A DNA stretch of 64,000 nucleotides, from NCBI RefSeq assembly GCF_020080835.1, contig NC_058160.1, positions 6,513,515 through 6,577,514 of the forward strand, written 5' to 3'. The translations under genes and the position numbers were made by a program. Below the pieces are notes generated by a model that was given only the letters and a program-made list of their open reading frames with translations, ran no database searches and had not been told where the DNA came from. Origin of the DNA: Cotesia glomerata. Taxonomy: Eukaryota; Arthropoda; Insecta; Hymenoptera; Braconidae. Of the stretch, positions 24,090-35,050 are shown piece by piece (the first letter of the stretch is position 1; every line of letters begins with the position of its first letter).

Positions 24090-25914
24090 ATTTATTTTTA
24101 TATATATTATCGAATTTTGTTTATATTTTATTTATTTTTGGTTAAAATTGTAAATTTCATTTTTTATCAATTATTTGTATTAAATTTTATTAATTTTTAA
24201 TTTAATTCAATTTTTATTCATTTTGCCTAAATTTTCAGAATTTAAAATAACTTCTACGTATTGATAGAAAAGTTTTTGAAGTTTAAAAAAATTTTTTTTG
24301 ATTTAAGTAAATTTTACGTGATTAAAAAAAATTATTCAAAATTATTTTATTCAAGATTTTTTTCTCGAATCACCCTAGTCGAAAAAATGAACTTACATCA
24401 GCTTATTAAATCAATTGTTTTAGTATAGCAGTTAAGTTCATTTAAGTTAATTTTTTCAACTCGGGCAAGTTAATTTTTCTATCAATGTAGAAAATATTTT
24501 TTTCTATTCACAAATATTAATATTTGATTTAAAAAATAGATCACTCTTATAGACAATTAAAAAAAATATATACATATATATTCAACTTTTAATCAGTGGC
24601 AAAAATTTTGAATGTAAAGTAAATTATTCTTCCGATAGTAAATTGTGGCATGAAATTGATCAACATTCATTATTATAAATGATAAAGTTGATTTTCTAAA
24701 GTAGTTTAAATCCGAGACCCGTTTAGTCGTATTTATGATGAATCCAAATTCTTTCAAGATCTGCTGCATCATTCGGTTCTTTGCCCGTGGAAAAATAGGG
24801 CTTTTATTGACCAGAATTATGATATGATCTCAGCTCTATTAGAAAGGGATTAAGTATTGTTAAAATGATTTTCTAAGATAGTTTGTTTGAGTTTCATTTT
24901 CTAGGCATAAAAAAAATCTCATAAATCAACAAATTTTTTTATGAATTTCAAAATTACGCAACTCATTGTACATCCAGCAGGTAGATTTAATATAGTTAAT
25001 TTACCCGTAACTTCTTCAAAAGGTGTATTAGCTTTATACCTTTTATGTTTATATAATTATAGTAACCTTTACTCATTTTTTTTGGAGCTAAGTTAAAACC
25101 TCCTTTGATTTATGTGGAATATAAAATTAATTCACTCATATGAATTGATATGTATGACCATGATATTTGTTATGTCAATGCCTGTTTTAGTTCTTTGATA
25201 ATATATGACCGCATGTAAGAAAGTTTACTTATTCAAATTTTTTCATGTAATTGATTTTAAAAATTTGAAGCGGAATTTTTTCGTTTATATTTTAGACATT
25301 TAGTAGAAATTTACGCAGTTAAATCCCAACCAATCGAAAAAATTTTGATCAATACTAAATTTCGCTTTATAATTATCTTGTTATATTATGCAATTCGTTG
25401 AATTAATATGTTTTGAAACGTGGAAATTGAAACCATACCGACAAATCTGTATAAACGTATACATAACAGAGAGTTTATTGGTTTAGTTGGGGCCTTGGAT
25501 TAATACTTGTTATCTCTTAATAAAACAAATGAAAATAAAATTTAATTAAGCATTAATTTATCAGGTATCATATGTGCCGCAATTTCAATTTTTCTCTACC
25601 AACTTAGTGAGGATTATTAAGTGTACTTAAAGAAAAATAGGTAAGTTAACCAAACGGGTTAATTTAATTTAATTAAATAAACTTTCCAACTACAATTTAA
25701 TTCTATTTAAAATAAATGAAAAATATATACTTTACCTTTTAAAGAAAAATAACGAGTTTATTTATAAACAAAAAGAAAGGATCACAATAAATTCCTTGTA
25801 TTCGTTTATGGTTAGATTTATTTACCTGACATTGGTTTTTATATAAGAGATGTAGGTTTAGAACAAAATAACTAAGGAATAGGCAGGAAGGATAAGCATC
25901 AAACAATCTGTTGG
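24090..25914. other. AT-rich noncoding stretch, nothing recognised
   Basis: Eroded TTCAAGATTTTTTTC phrases near 24345 resemble CACTGA-element interiors. There is no intact repeat or gene. Confidence 0.45.
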
Positions 25915-26110
25915 ATGTCTATTGAATGGAAAGCATTTCGCTGTTCTCGGTCGATTATGGAAATGGACAAGTTTCATAGGACGCCGACTCGATAGTGCAC
26001 GAGTTTGCGGTTCAAGTGCTGCTGTACTCTGCTGTTTAGCTATAACGGAATTATGGATCCAAGGACTCAGTATTACTCCCCGTTATCTCATTGTATATTT
26101 CATTTTTTAA
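25915..26110. promoter_or_regulatory. Small G+C-richer island
   Basis: About 170 bp with balanced composition. An open plus-strand frame (25922-26110, starting at TTG) passes through GRRLDSARVCGSSAAVLCC, and an ATG in another frame (MESISLFSVDYGNGQVS) is also open. Neither has a good acceptor or donor. An exon or a conserved noncoding element is possible. Confidence 0.25.
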
Positions 26111-26293
26111 ATTGCATACCAGATTGTTTAATATTCAACAGCTCGACAGTATTAGATACATTTTATTTTATCGTTTGCGTACCCAGAACTTTTTTTCATT
26201 TATACTCTTCAATCACTTACTATCGTAGTTATTATTATTATGAATTTGCCTAAAAAATGACTTGTTTGCTGAAAAAAGACAAATTTATTTGTA

Positions 26294-26508
26294 TACTGAA
26301 AAAAAATTAAAAGGAAAATTATTGAACCAAGAAAATCATTTTGAAAATTTTTATTGTCTTTAAGACGAAAAATTCTTTAATCAAATAAAATTTACCTAAA
26401 AAATGGAAAAGTTCTCAGTTCAAGAATTTTTTTTTACTTAAGTCGAGTCAATGAAACCCTTCAAAATGATTTTCTTAGTTCAATAATTTACAAGAGACAT
26501 TTATAGTG
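26294..26508. mobile_element. TA-flanked foldback element of the CACTGA type
   Basis: AAATTATTGAACCAAGAAAATC (26318-26338 region) is mirrored by GATTTTCTTAGTTCAATAATTT (about 26468-26489). The outer ends TACTGAAAAAA and TATAGTG are each next to TA (26292-26293 and 26509-26510). Ends are eroded relative to 61613-61844. Noncoding. Confidence 0.5.
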
Positions 26509-26560
26509 TAGTATAATACAGAAATGTAAAATTTTAAGAAATTTTAAGTAGATAATATCA

Positions 26561-26783
26561 CACGGAAAAAAGAAAACTCGAAAAATTACAGTATATAATG
26601 CAACGTGGCGCTTCGTGATGAAAAATAGAAAAATTAGTTTCAAATGTAATTATTACAGATTTTATTAAAATTACATTGTAAAATGTAATATTTACATTGA
26701 AAGCTCTGAATATTAAATTAACAAATTGAATTTAGAAAAATGTTATTTCAAACTGTAATTTTTCGAGTTTTCTTTTTTCCGTG
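26561..26783. mobile_element. CACGG-family MITE (223 bp)
   Basis: The ends CACGGAAAAAAGAAAACTCG and CGAGTTTTCTTTTTTCCGTG are perfect inverted repeats extending into AAAAATTACAG. CA lies outside both ends (26559-26560 and 26784-26785). The interior shares CATTGAAAGCTCTGAATATT and following bases with the copy at 57803-58029. The two copies differ by a segment near opposite ends. Noncoding. Confidence 0.85.
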
Positions 26784-26785
26784 CA

Positions 26786-27814
26786 AGGTTATTGAAATTA
26801 GGAAGATTAAAAGTTTGATTGTAGTCAGATGAAAAAAATTTTCTCGCCAATCAATAAACAGAATAAACAGAAATAAGACTAAAATAGGATGTAATTTTGA
26901 GAATATTTTGTTATAATATCAACGTTGCTGCAGCAGACATAATATTCTCCTTCTTATTTATTTAGTAAATATTTTGATGCATATATTTTCAACAGAAATT
27001 TTTGAACTGTCAACTTATTTCTTTTTTTAGTAACTATTAAACTTTTGATTTATCTGGTCGCATTCTTGTTTTGAAATATTTTTCAATGCAACAGAGATAT
27101 TTTACGGCATTTCTAATTATTCTAAAAACAGTTTAATAATTTTCTGCTTCTGCAATAACGTATTGGTCATTTGAAAAATTTTTTTAATTATTTACAAAAT
27201 TCATAAGATTATTCTTTTGAAAATTTCTACTTATCTCTTCAATAATCCCCGCGCAACTTAAAAATTAATTTAAAACACAAAAAACTATTTAATCGTTTAA
27301 AATTAAGTGAAAAAAATTTTAATTAAACTACCAAGGTATTAATTTAGAATACAACATTCAATCGTTTTTTAACAACTCAATAAAATTTCTACTTGTTTTG
27401 GTGTTTTATCGTATCATGATAAATCCCATATAATTTCAGTTTAATTCATCCATAAACTTTGAAGCATATAAATTTGTATCTCGTGGATTATTCGCATGAA
27501 TTTTGTCAGGGCTTTTAAAAATAAATATCGGATTTTATTTCGCTATAAACTTGAATTATTTATAGCAAACTATTTAATTGCTTAAAATTTCTATTTATTA
27601 AGTGTGAACATTAAATATCGCCGCTTTAATAATAAAAAAAATTATAAAAAATAAACAAAAAGATAACTATGGTGACAAGTTAAAACCGAATCTCAGCGAG
27701 TTCAAGTTCGAGTAAAGTCGGTAATAACTCGTTAAAGTTAAAGCTTGAAGAAAAATAAACTTTAAGATTTTATGTTACTTATCAGCAGAGTAAGAAAGTA
27801 AATGTAATGGAAAC
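26786..27814. other. AT-rich noncoding stretch, nothing recognised
   Basis: No coding-like frame or bounded repeat is seen. Confidence 0.5.
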
Positions 27815-28080
27815 AAGACTAGGTAGTAAGACTGTAGAGAGCAAGTCAATCAACGGAGTGCTGAGTTAAGAGGTACGCGTGACCGTGGCACGTGCTTTCT
27901 TCTTAGCTCGTTCTGAGAATCTTTTGCGGAGGAGTTTTAACCGTAACCTTCTTGGCCCTGCTTACCAGCACAGCTTCCATTCCTTTCTCAAGAGATTTTC
28001 CAGTAGTGGCAACAAGTCTGTTGGCAGACTCATATAATCGAAAACAGCTAGTTTAGTTATTATACTTATAACACGCTGCA
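27815..28080. promoter_or_regulatory. G+C-richer island, open on both strands
   Basis: The minus strand is open from about 28060 to a stop at 27903-27905, including ESANRLVATTGKSLEKGMEA, with a consensus donor CTG/GTAAGC at 27966. The plus strand is also open (27868-28037, including FNRNLLGPAYQHSFHSFLKR), with a composition like a mitochondrial presequence. Two overlapping frames in one balanced-composition block usually mean chance. One could still be a real exon, and the block may be a promoter. Confidence 0.3.
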
Positions 28081-29283
28081 CATCATATCGTATCATCTTT
28101 TACTCCTCTTAATCATTGTCATATTTTATAAAATTACAGTTCGCTAACGTCAGCGAGATTTTATTCATTATTATATATAATTATACACTTGAGCATCTAA
28201 TTAAACCATTAATTATGAATTATAAATTTAAATACTTTGTCTTAATTATCTTATCCAACGTTTAAGTTGAAAACACTTTATTGACATTTTTACTTTGTCA
28301 AAAATCTTATTCTCTGTTCTTGAAAATTTTTATTAATTTTTGAGCCGATTGAAAAACTTCTTCATATAATATTTTTTTTCTTTTTTTAATTTCGTTGGGT
28401 ATAATAATAAGTAATAGAGAGTTTTAAAATTTTTGAGAGGAATTGATATCAATATTCAGCATTCTTGGTTTAAGAAAAGATGAGAAAATCTTTAGGTACA
28501 GAAAAATAATTTTTTAAATTTTAATCTGAATCCACGAATGAAAACATTTTCCGCCAATATTTATTGCACTCAAATTAGAAGGCGTCATTCTCGAAGCAAG
28601 TAAAATTTCAGAGCTTTTTTTATAATTTGTGAAAAATTTTTCTGTAATTTAGACTTTTAAAAAATAAAAAGACCACATTAAATGATTAAAAAGTTAATTT
28701 ATTTCGAAAATCATAAAAAAAAAAATGAAGTTATTTATTATTTGTGAATTTAATTTATTCAGATCTTATTTTTCTAAAAAATGAGTTCATAAGTTTCGAA
28801 AAAAAAATTTTTATTGAATTTATTGAAATAATATTTACTCGTGAAAAGCAGAATGATTATTCCTTTTCGCATAATAATATAATTTCGAGAACAATGTCCA
28901 GAATATGAGTAACCCTGAAGATTGATCGGTAATACGGTTTCTTTCGGAACGACCCAGCTCTAGAACAATTTCCAATTAAACGTCTGTCAGACATAGAAAA
29001 CCAAGGAATAAAATCGTGATACCGATTGGATCGGTCTTTCGTGACTCTCGTGACTGAGCATTCGTCTCCTTTTCTTGTTCATTGTACACTAGTTCATACA
29101 GATGGTATTTCGTTGAAATTGATAGAGTTTACTCCTTTGAAGTACACACAAACCTAAAAATAAACAACACATTAATTACACTCATTTCTGGATGCTAGCA
29201 ATTAATTACTAAGTAATCACATTTATCGATTGGATACATGTAGTCGTACGAGTGACTGAAAAAATTTATAATTTTAATAAGTT
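28081..29283. other. AT-rich noncoding stretch
   Basis: A G+C-richer patch at about 28890-29110 includes CGATTGGATCGGTC. No frame, splice-bounded exon or repeat is convincing. Confidence 0.45.
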
Positions 29284-29299
29284 ATACCCATACAAAGTT

Positions 29300-29545
29300 T
29301 GAAAACCGGCCCATCACCGGGCGAAGGATGATAATTAACAGCCGGACATTGGCATCTTTTAATGGCCCATCGTCGGCTGAATATACAAATGATAACCCCG
29401 GCCCATTAATGGCAGTTGATCATCGGCCGATTAACGGCCCCAGCAATGGGCCACGTACTATTTAAATTATCGGCCCATTAATAGTTTTTAATTATCCGCC
29501 GATTATTCCAACAAATATTGGTCCATTACTGGCAAATGAACGGCA
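29300..29545. repeat. Left subterminal GGCC/ATGGC motif cluster
   Basis: About ten degenerate copies of a palindromic motif near CGGCCCATTAATGGC occur: near 29307, 29341, 29363, 29399, 29407, 29425, 29439, 29472, 29497 and 29522. They are spaced irregularly and occur in both orientations. Counterparts lie at the other end (32440-32520). Confidence 0.65.
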
Positions 29546-29555
29546 AATCATTAAT

Positions 29556-29556
29556 C

Positions 29557-29610
<54 letters not shown>

Positions 29611-29611
29611 T
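29556..29611. repeat. (AAT)n microsatellite
   Basis: About 18 uninterrupted AAT units, followed after a short gap by a second ATT/AAT-rich run (29639-29680). It creates a spurious poly-isoleucine frame. Confidence 0.9.
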
Positions 29612-29941
29612 TTTTTCGAATATTTTTATTGTTATCAATAATAATAATTATAATTATTATTATTATTATTATTTATTATGATATTATTATATTTATTTAT
29701 GAGCTACATTATTAATAATTTTTTAAGTAATAATTTAATAACTTAATTAGAATAGTTGTTTGATAATTTGAAAAATTTAACTGCCTGTCTATATTCAAAT
29801 TTTTATTATTCTAAATAATTCTTATTTAAGTGAAACATTATAAGTAGAGACTTTATTTTTACAAGTTGAAAATAACTTGGTTCTTAAGTTATTTGTTAAG
29901 TTTTAAATTAAAAAATCAAAAATATAAAAATAAAAAATAAT

Positions 29942-30066
29942 TTATGTCGAGAGAGATCTTTCTTTTCGTCCATGCTCTCGGTCATTACAACCAGAAAGCC
30001 ATTTCCCAACTTTTTCAACAAAATTTTTGCATTCTTCCGAATCACCGAATTTTTCGGTAACTACAT
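29942..30066 (-). CDS. Last exon of the transposon-borne gene
   Basis: The acceptor is a T-rich tract ending ATTACAG (30067-30069). The exon completes a split codon and encodes 41 more residues before TAA at 29942-29944. Visible pieces are VVTEKFGDSEECKNFVEKVG, KWLSGCNDREHGRKER and a short serine tail. Joined to 30373-30547 the frame is continuous. The pattern (GxGK..., F, later KWL...DR...RxER) is reminiscent of DUF4806-type C-termini in insect multicopy proteins. That is a memory-level resemblance, not a search result. It could be a DNA-binding accessory protein of the element. Confidence 0.55.
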
Positions 30067-30120
30067 CTGTAATATAAAAAAAAAATTCTAAATTTAATTC
30101 TACATACTTTACTTGAAAAC

Positions 30121-30335
30121 ACTTTTTCTGCCCTCCGGCCGGAAAGTGGCAACTTTCTGGCCGCTGCGCTAAACAAAGTTGCCACCTTCCGGCTACGTCG
30201 AGCAGAAAAATAGTATACACACCTTGGCCAGTAAAAAGTAAAGCCTTAGATCACATGTTTATAAACCTCGGCTTCGCCTCGGCCAACAATTACATGTGAT
30301 CTGAGACTTTTCTTATTTTACTGGCCTAGGTATGT
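30121..30335. repeat. Dispersed hairpin repeat, copy 2, inside an intron
   Basis: This is the reverse-orientation relative of 11851-12016, sharing TTTAGCGCAGCGG, AGTATACACACC, AAGCCTTAGATCACATGT and CCTCGGCTTCGCCTCGG (as read on either strand). It contains two hairpins: GGAAAGTGGCAACTTT with AAAGTTGCCACCTTCC, and GGCCAGTAAAA...GATCACATGT with ACATGTGATC...TTTTACTGGCC. It occupies most of the intron between the last two exons of the transposon gene, so it inserted without breaking the frame. Confidence 0.65.
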
Positions 30336-30372
30336 AATATATTATTGATAAACATTGATTATTTTACATTAC

Positions 30373-30547
30373 CTCTCATGTATTTAAAATTTTCTGTACT
30401 GAAGTTGAGTTTTCCAATTCCTTTTATAATTTTTCCAGTGCCAGAATAATGTGTTTCAACACTTTTAGTCAATAAAACAGATGCCATTTTACATATAGAT
30501 CCTGTAGCAGTAGTCTGTCCATAAATTATAACACGAAGAAGTACCAT
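30373..30547 (-). CDS. Internal exon of the transposon-borne gene
   Basis: The acceptor is a nine-T tract plus CAG (30548-30550). The donor is AGAG/GTAATG at 30373. The 58 codons have a strong RNY pattern and read VLLRVIIYGQTTATGSICKM, then LLTKSVETHYSGTGKIIKGI, then GKLNFSTENFKYM. The exon ends one base into a codon that the next exon (29942-30066) completes. The first residue is Met, but the acceptor directly before it suggests this is not the protein start. Not firmly recognised. Confidence 0.6.
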
Positions 30548-30620
30548 CTGAAAAAAAAATATATATGAATTTGTGTGAAATCAATAAATTATAAATCATT
30601 ATTGAATAAAACTAGCATAC

Positions 30621-30681
30621 TTTTCCAGCTTATCATAATTATTAGATGGCGGATATTGGCAAAAAAATCCATCACTTTCTT
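30621..30681 (-). pseudogene. Possible upstream exon, out of phase with the next
   Basis: A 61 bp segment lies between acceptor TTTACAG (30682-30684) and donor GAAAA/GTATGC. One frame reads EESDGFFCQYPPSNNYDKLE, which looks coding and can be reached in phase from the 31386-31609 exon using an alternative GTGAGT donor. Joining on to 30373-30547 breaks the frame. Either an indel has damaged the gene (a T7 run lies within the segment) or the exon model is wrong. Confidence 0.3.
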
Positions 30682-31385
30682 CTGTAAATATATTAAATCA
30701 AATCGTTAATATTATTTAAATCACTTTAACCTTACCAATTATAAATATTGCTTATTTATTAAGTCAATTACTATTTAAGATGATAAGAAATTAGCAAATA
30801 TCTAACAATATAATACTTTTTTTTTCATTAATTAAATAATAGCTAACACAATTAATTTTTTTAGTTGCACTTATAATTTTAAAAATTTTTTAAATGTGAA
30901 GTTTTTTAAAATTAAAAAAATTTTTTGAAAATCTTTAGATGTCGGTTAACCTAATTTTTATTTATTTAAATTAGATAAATTGACAGAAAATGGATAAGAC
31001 GATAAATAATATGTAAAAACTCTCAAAAAATCAATTAATAATTGATTTACTTGATTAATTATACACTCACTTCATAAATTTTAGGTTAGAAAGTCGGCAA
31101 ACCAGAAGCCATACACGACACAACAAAACTGAGGCAAGACACTGGACACACACATTTGTTACACTTGACGCTGCATAACTCTTTTGTTTGTCACGAGCCG
31201 ACTTTTCTTCAATTCTTGGAAATGAAAAAAAAAAAAAAAAAACATTCTTTGAAGTTTATGAACACTAATAATTTTTTTAGGGAATTGTAGTATTATTTTA
31301 TAATAGTCATTTATGCTTAAATTAATTAACCTGCGATAAAATTAATTTAATTAATCAAATAAATCAAATTAATTTTATCACTTAC

Positions 31386-31609
31386 ACTCACTAATTTTAT
31401 CACTATTTAAACTAATATCATCATTGATAGGACTCTCATAAATATTATAGTCGATTTGAGAGCTTATATTAGAGTCACCGGTATCTTTATAAACACAAAT
31501 AACATTTTCCTTTGCTACAATTGCACTATGAATGTTTTGATTTTGTTGTTGGCAATTGTTTTTTTTTAATGATTTTAGTACTCGATATTTTTTAACTAGT
31601 TGATATGCG
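31386..31609 (-). CDS. Possible N-terminal exon of the transposon-borne gene
   Basis: The open frame on the minus strand has RNY-rich codons and a polar, acidic composition: SAYQLVKKYRVLKSLKKNNC, then ENVICVYKDTGDSNISSQID, then ESPINDDISLNSDKIS. Two consensus donors are available (GTAAGT after 31386, GTGAGT six bases earlier in the transcript). The acceptor AAG near 31610 is weak and no initiator ATG is found upstream. It belongs with the exons below it by strand, spacing and composition. Confidence 0.45.
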
Positions 31610-31732
31610 CTTGATATAGAGATAGAATTTAAATTAAATACTATATTTAATTAAAAATTAAAGTAATATTGGCTGCAACCCACAATAAGAAAAGTTAGAA
31701 AATGAATGAAAAAAAGCTAATTTAAAATGTAC

Positions 31733-31744
31733 TGCGCTTGCGCA
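31733..31744. promoter_or_regulatory. NRF-1/Ewg-like palindrome
   Basis: TGCGCTTGCGCA matches the TGCGCANGCGCA consensus on the minus strand. It lies about 125 bp upstream of the N-terminal exon of the transposon gene, on the expected promoter side. Confidence 0.35.
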
Positions 31745-31942
31745 ATGAATTATAGATTGCAGTATCGGCTGGAGCACAGCCGTTGATCACCCGTCAATCA
31801 GTCCAAAGAAATGCTTTCTGCATTAAATATTTGTAGTGACAATTAAAGACTTGAAAGAATATAATGAAAAAAATTAGGAAAACGGTTGACCCTAAAGGCC
31901 ATCCCTGCAACTTCCCGCTAATTCCGTTAATACCTGGCCGCT

Positions 31943-32047
31943 TTTTTGAGCTCTTCGAGCTCAAAAGTACAATCTGTGTGTTGTTTTAAGCTCTCCGAGC
32001 TCAAAAAGATACCTTTTCTATGCTTTTGAGCTCTTTGAGCTCAAAAG
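31943..32047. repeat. Three palindromes spaced 40 bp apart
   Basis: TTTTGAGCTCTTCGAGCTC+AAAA (31944), a variant with TTTTAAGCTCTCCGAGCTC (31984) and one with TTTTGAGCTCTTTGAGCTC (32024) sit at exactly 40 bp intervals. They belong to a repeat of about 31885-32245 that begins CCTAAAGGCCATCCCTGCAA and includes GAATGAATGAACCGATTTTT. The block probably inserted into the transposon. Confidence 0.7.
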
Positions 32048-32437
32048 TCTGATAGAAGTTTCATAGAACACTATTTTTTGAATGTTCATACCGCAATAAC
32101 TTTTGAATGAATGAACCGATTTTTACGCGGTTGGCGGCATTCTACGCAGTTTTTTTAAGCCTCATAAAGAATTTCTAAGTTTCAATTGGTCAAAGTTAAA
32201 AATATTTAATGCAGATTTTATGTAACCACCAATTTTATATCAGAAGACCGCGTTAAAAAGTTTAATTACAATTTTTTTAAAAACATTTAATAATTAGTTG
32301 TTCATACGTAAATTAATTGAATTAATATTAGTAAAATTTTTTTTACATTCGAATAATACAAAATAATAGTTTAAAAAAATATTAATTAAAAAAAATTTTT
32401 TTTTTTTTTAAATATTTTATTGATTATAAACGCCAGT

Positions 32438-32525
32438 AATCAACCAGGATTGGGCCATTATTAGTAGCCAATGCTTGGCCGATCGCTTGCAGTTGGACAT
32501 CGGCCGATCTACGGCATTTTTTCCA
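32438..32525. repeat. Right subterminal GGCC/ATGGC motif cluster
   Basis: Inverse counterparts of the left cluster are seen: GCCAGTAAT, GGGCCATTATTAG, GCCAATGCTTGGCCGATCG and CATCGGCCGATCTACGGC. Their position just inside the right TIR mirrors the left side. Confidence 0.6.
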
Positions 32526-32549
32526 TCGACGGCAACTTTGTATAGGATA

Positions 32550-35048
32550 CTATTCACAATTAAAATGTACAAATCTATACATATGTATAGGTACAATTAA
32601 TTCACATAAATAAATAAAAATGCTAAACGGTCAAACACACCTTCAACCAGTTTATTCCATTCTCAAATCTTGCCATGTCTTGAGACAGAAACAAGTTAGA
32701 AGGTCATGACAAGATACTAATTAAATCAGTTTAAGAAACATTAACCTTTAACGCGAATTGTCCATTCAATTTAAACTCTAGTTTTTTTATCCATGAATTT
32801 TTTTTCAATGAAAAAATTCATTCAATTCTAAGATGTAATTTAAAAAATTTGATTGTAAAATACAAACATTTACATACAAAGTGTAAAAAATTTTTCGAAT
32901 AATTCTAAAATGTCATATCGAACAAAAAATTGTTTCAGTAATTTATTAAATTAAAAATCTATGTCAGATACGATACTTAGTAAAGTGAAAAAAAATTTTT
33001 TTTTACAATTCTTCTATTGGTATTAGTTCAATATATACAAAAATACAAGTTTTTATAATTATGTTTTCTAATAATTAGTGCTATTAGTCCTTGTGAACTC
33101 TAACCACTTTAAATAATTTTTAAATTTATTTTTACACATTGTTATACTTAATTTTTTCGATATACATGTTAAATTTATAGAAAAAATTTTCATGAAAAAA
33201 CTTAATATTGAAAATTAATCATCTGAGTGAAAAAAATATTTTTATTTTAGAACTTAGCACCTTAAACTTACCTCTCATGTAATTCAGCGATCTTCACACT
33301 TCGGAGAAATTTTCAATACTTTCTTTGTTTGAAAAATTATTTATTGACATATATGACCATATCATAAATATTATATGGAATTATCAGAAAATATTTTAAG
33401 GGAATAAAATTGATTATAATTGTATGATTGAAAATGAAAAACATACAATACATCGGAGGAAGCAATCTTAAGAGAATATTCAATTACAGTAATATACTAA
33501 AAATATCATAGATTATAAAATGTAAAACATGTAATTAAATGTCAATATACTAGTTTTACACATTTTTAATAGCCTTGAGATAGCATAAGCTTAAACAGTT
33601 AATTCAAAAAGTGAATAATTACACATAGATGCATACATATGTGTTAATACATTGAAATGGAAATATATTTACATTGTGATATTGCTGTTGTATGAATATG
33701 CTGATGTTCGAGATGTTTAGCATTAAATATATATATAAATACGAGAGAAGTTCTTATGTACGAGCATAGAGTGGAAAACGTCCACTGTATATTTATAAAA
33801 GCTTATTTTCTCTGACGGTTAACGATAAATGTATAAGTATCTAAGTTTCTGCCGATGCTTGCATATAAGATATAACAGCGCCATTAATGTGGTATGAGTT
33901 ACGTGTTATTTGTTTACAGTACTATTAAGTGATATGATTGATGTTTTAAGTTGAAAATAATTTCGGACATTACTAAAGTCTTATCGCAATGTTTTCGCTG
34001 GTACGAATAAATTAAAAATATTAAAATGGATTGGATTTGGTTATTGAACGGTTTATGTTAATAATGGTTATAAATAATCATTTTGATGTTTACGAGTGAT
34101 GAAACTAAAAATAAAATGAATTAAGGAACAGGTGGTAAGAAAATACTAAAGGGATGCCAAAGGGAGTTCAAAGTAAATCGGTAGGAGCGATTAATCGGCA
34201 TTGGATTGAAAGATATTAGCATTTAAAAGGCTCGATTTCTTCTATACCCTACGGCGACTTGTAGAACGCGGCACGTGAATTTATTAGCCTGAGAACGAAT
34301 GTTAAAGCCCATACGTTTTCGTATCCGTCACTTTTATATTTTTTTTATTTTATTTTTAAACTCTTATTTTTACCATTTAAAATAAAACTAAAGACAAGAT
34401 CTTTTTAATGTTCAGAATTCACAGAGTGGCGAGACTGTGATCGACTTTTAAATATGCTTCTTATTTACAATCCATGTCAGTCGAAATTGTTTATCGTTTT
34501 TCATGCAAATAATGTTTTTTAAAATAATTTCAATTTTAATGGAGTTTTTTTTTTTTTATTCTGAGAAACATTTTTATTTATTTTCGACAGTAGAAATTTA
34601 ATTAATATCAGTCTTACTTCCACATTATAATATAATCATTTGGTATTTGATCAGAATATTGCATGAAATATTCACATGACTCGGTCAGTAACATTTTAAA
34701 GCTTCAAGATTCTTGTATTCAGATCTTTTAATTATAAATATTTATAAGATAGTAGTTGTCCCATAATTCTAAAAAATAGTATGAAAAAAGTGTACATAGT
34801 TGCTGCTGTCTAATTTTTTTTCAGAATTCGGAAAAATTTGTTTTAAATCAGTTTTCTTCTAACAATAATCTTGAAAAATTGTAAGTTATTTATTGAAAAC
34901 TTATGGGTGTACTTTTACACTAATGAAAAAATTGACTTGATTAAAGAGGAAAAATTTTAAACCCAGAAAAAAACAGGTGAAGTATTAGAATATTACAAGA
35001 AAAAAGAAATCAAAATAACATAGTGGAATTAGTAAAAATTTGCTTGTA
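32550..35048. other. AT-rich noncoding stretch, nothing recognised
   Basis: Slightly G+C-richer patches occur at about 33740-33900 and 34195-34330. There are no splice-supported frames or bounded repeats. Confidence 0.45.
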
Positions 35049-35050
35049 TA

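Larger units (their letters stand above)
29287..32546 (-). mobile_element. Candidate 3.26 kb DNA transposon carrying a spliced gene
   Basis: The left end CCCATACAAAGTT (29287-29299) and right end AACTTTGTATAGG (32534-32546) are inverted repeats with one mismatch, and ATA flanks both sides (29284-29286 and 32547-32549). Just inside each end are clusters of related motifs (GGCCCATTAATGGC, CGGCCGAT, ATTACTGGC), as expected for transposase-binding subterminal repeats. The interior contains minus-strand exons at 29942-30066 and 30373-30547 that join in frame, possible upstream exons, and later repeat insertions. No transposase catalytic domain is recognised. The superfamily is open: a 3 bp duplication fits CACTA-like or Harbinger-like elements, but the CC(C/T)ATAC ends fit neither classically. 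Confidence 0.55.

Noticed and set aside
29518..29715. 65-codon plus-strand frame
   Set aside because: It is an (AAT)n microsatellite translated as poly-isoleucine.
31091..31205. AAAGTCGGC / GCCGACTTT inverted pair about 100 bp apart with an open minus-strand frame between
   Set aside because: The arms are only 9 bp with no flanking duplication. The frame (IEEKSARDKQKSYAASS...) has no clear splice sites in phase with neighbouring exons.
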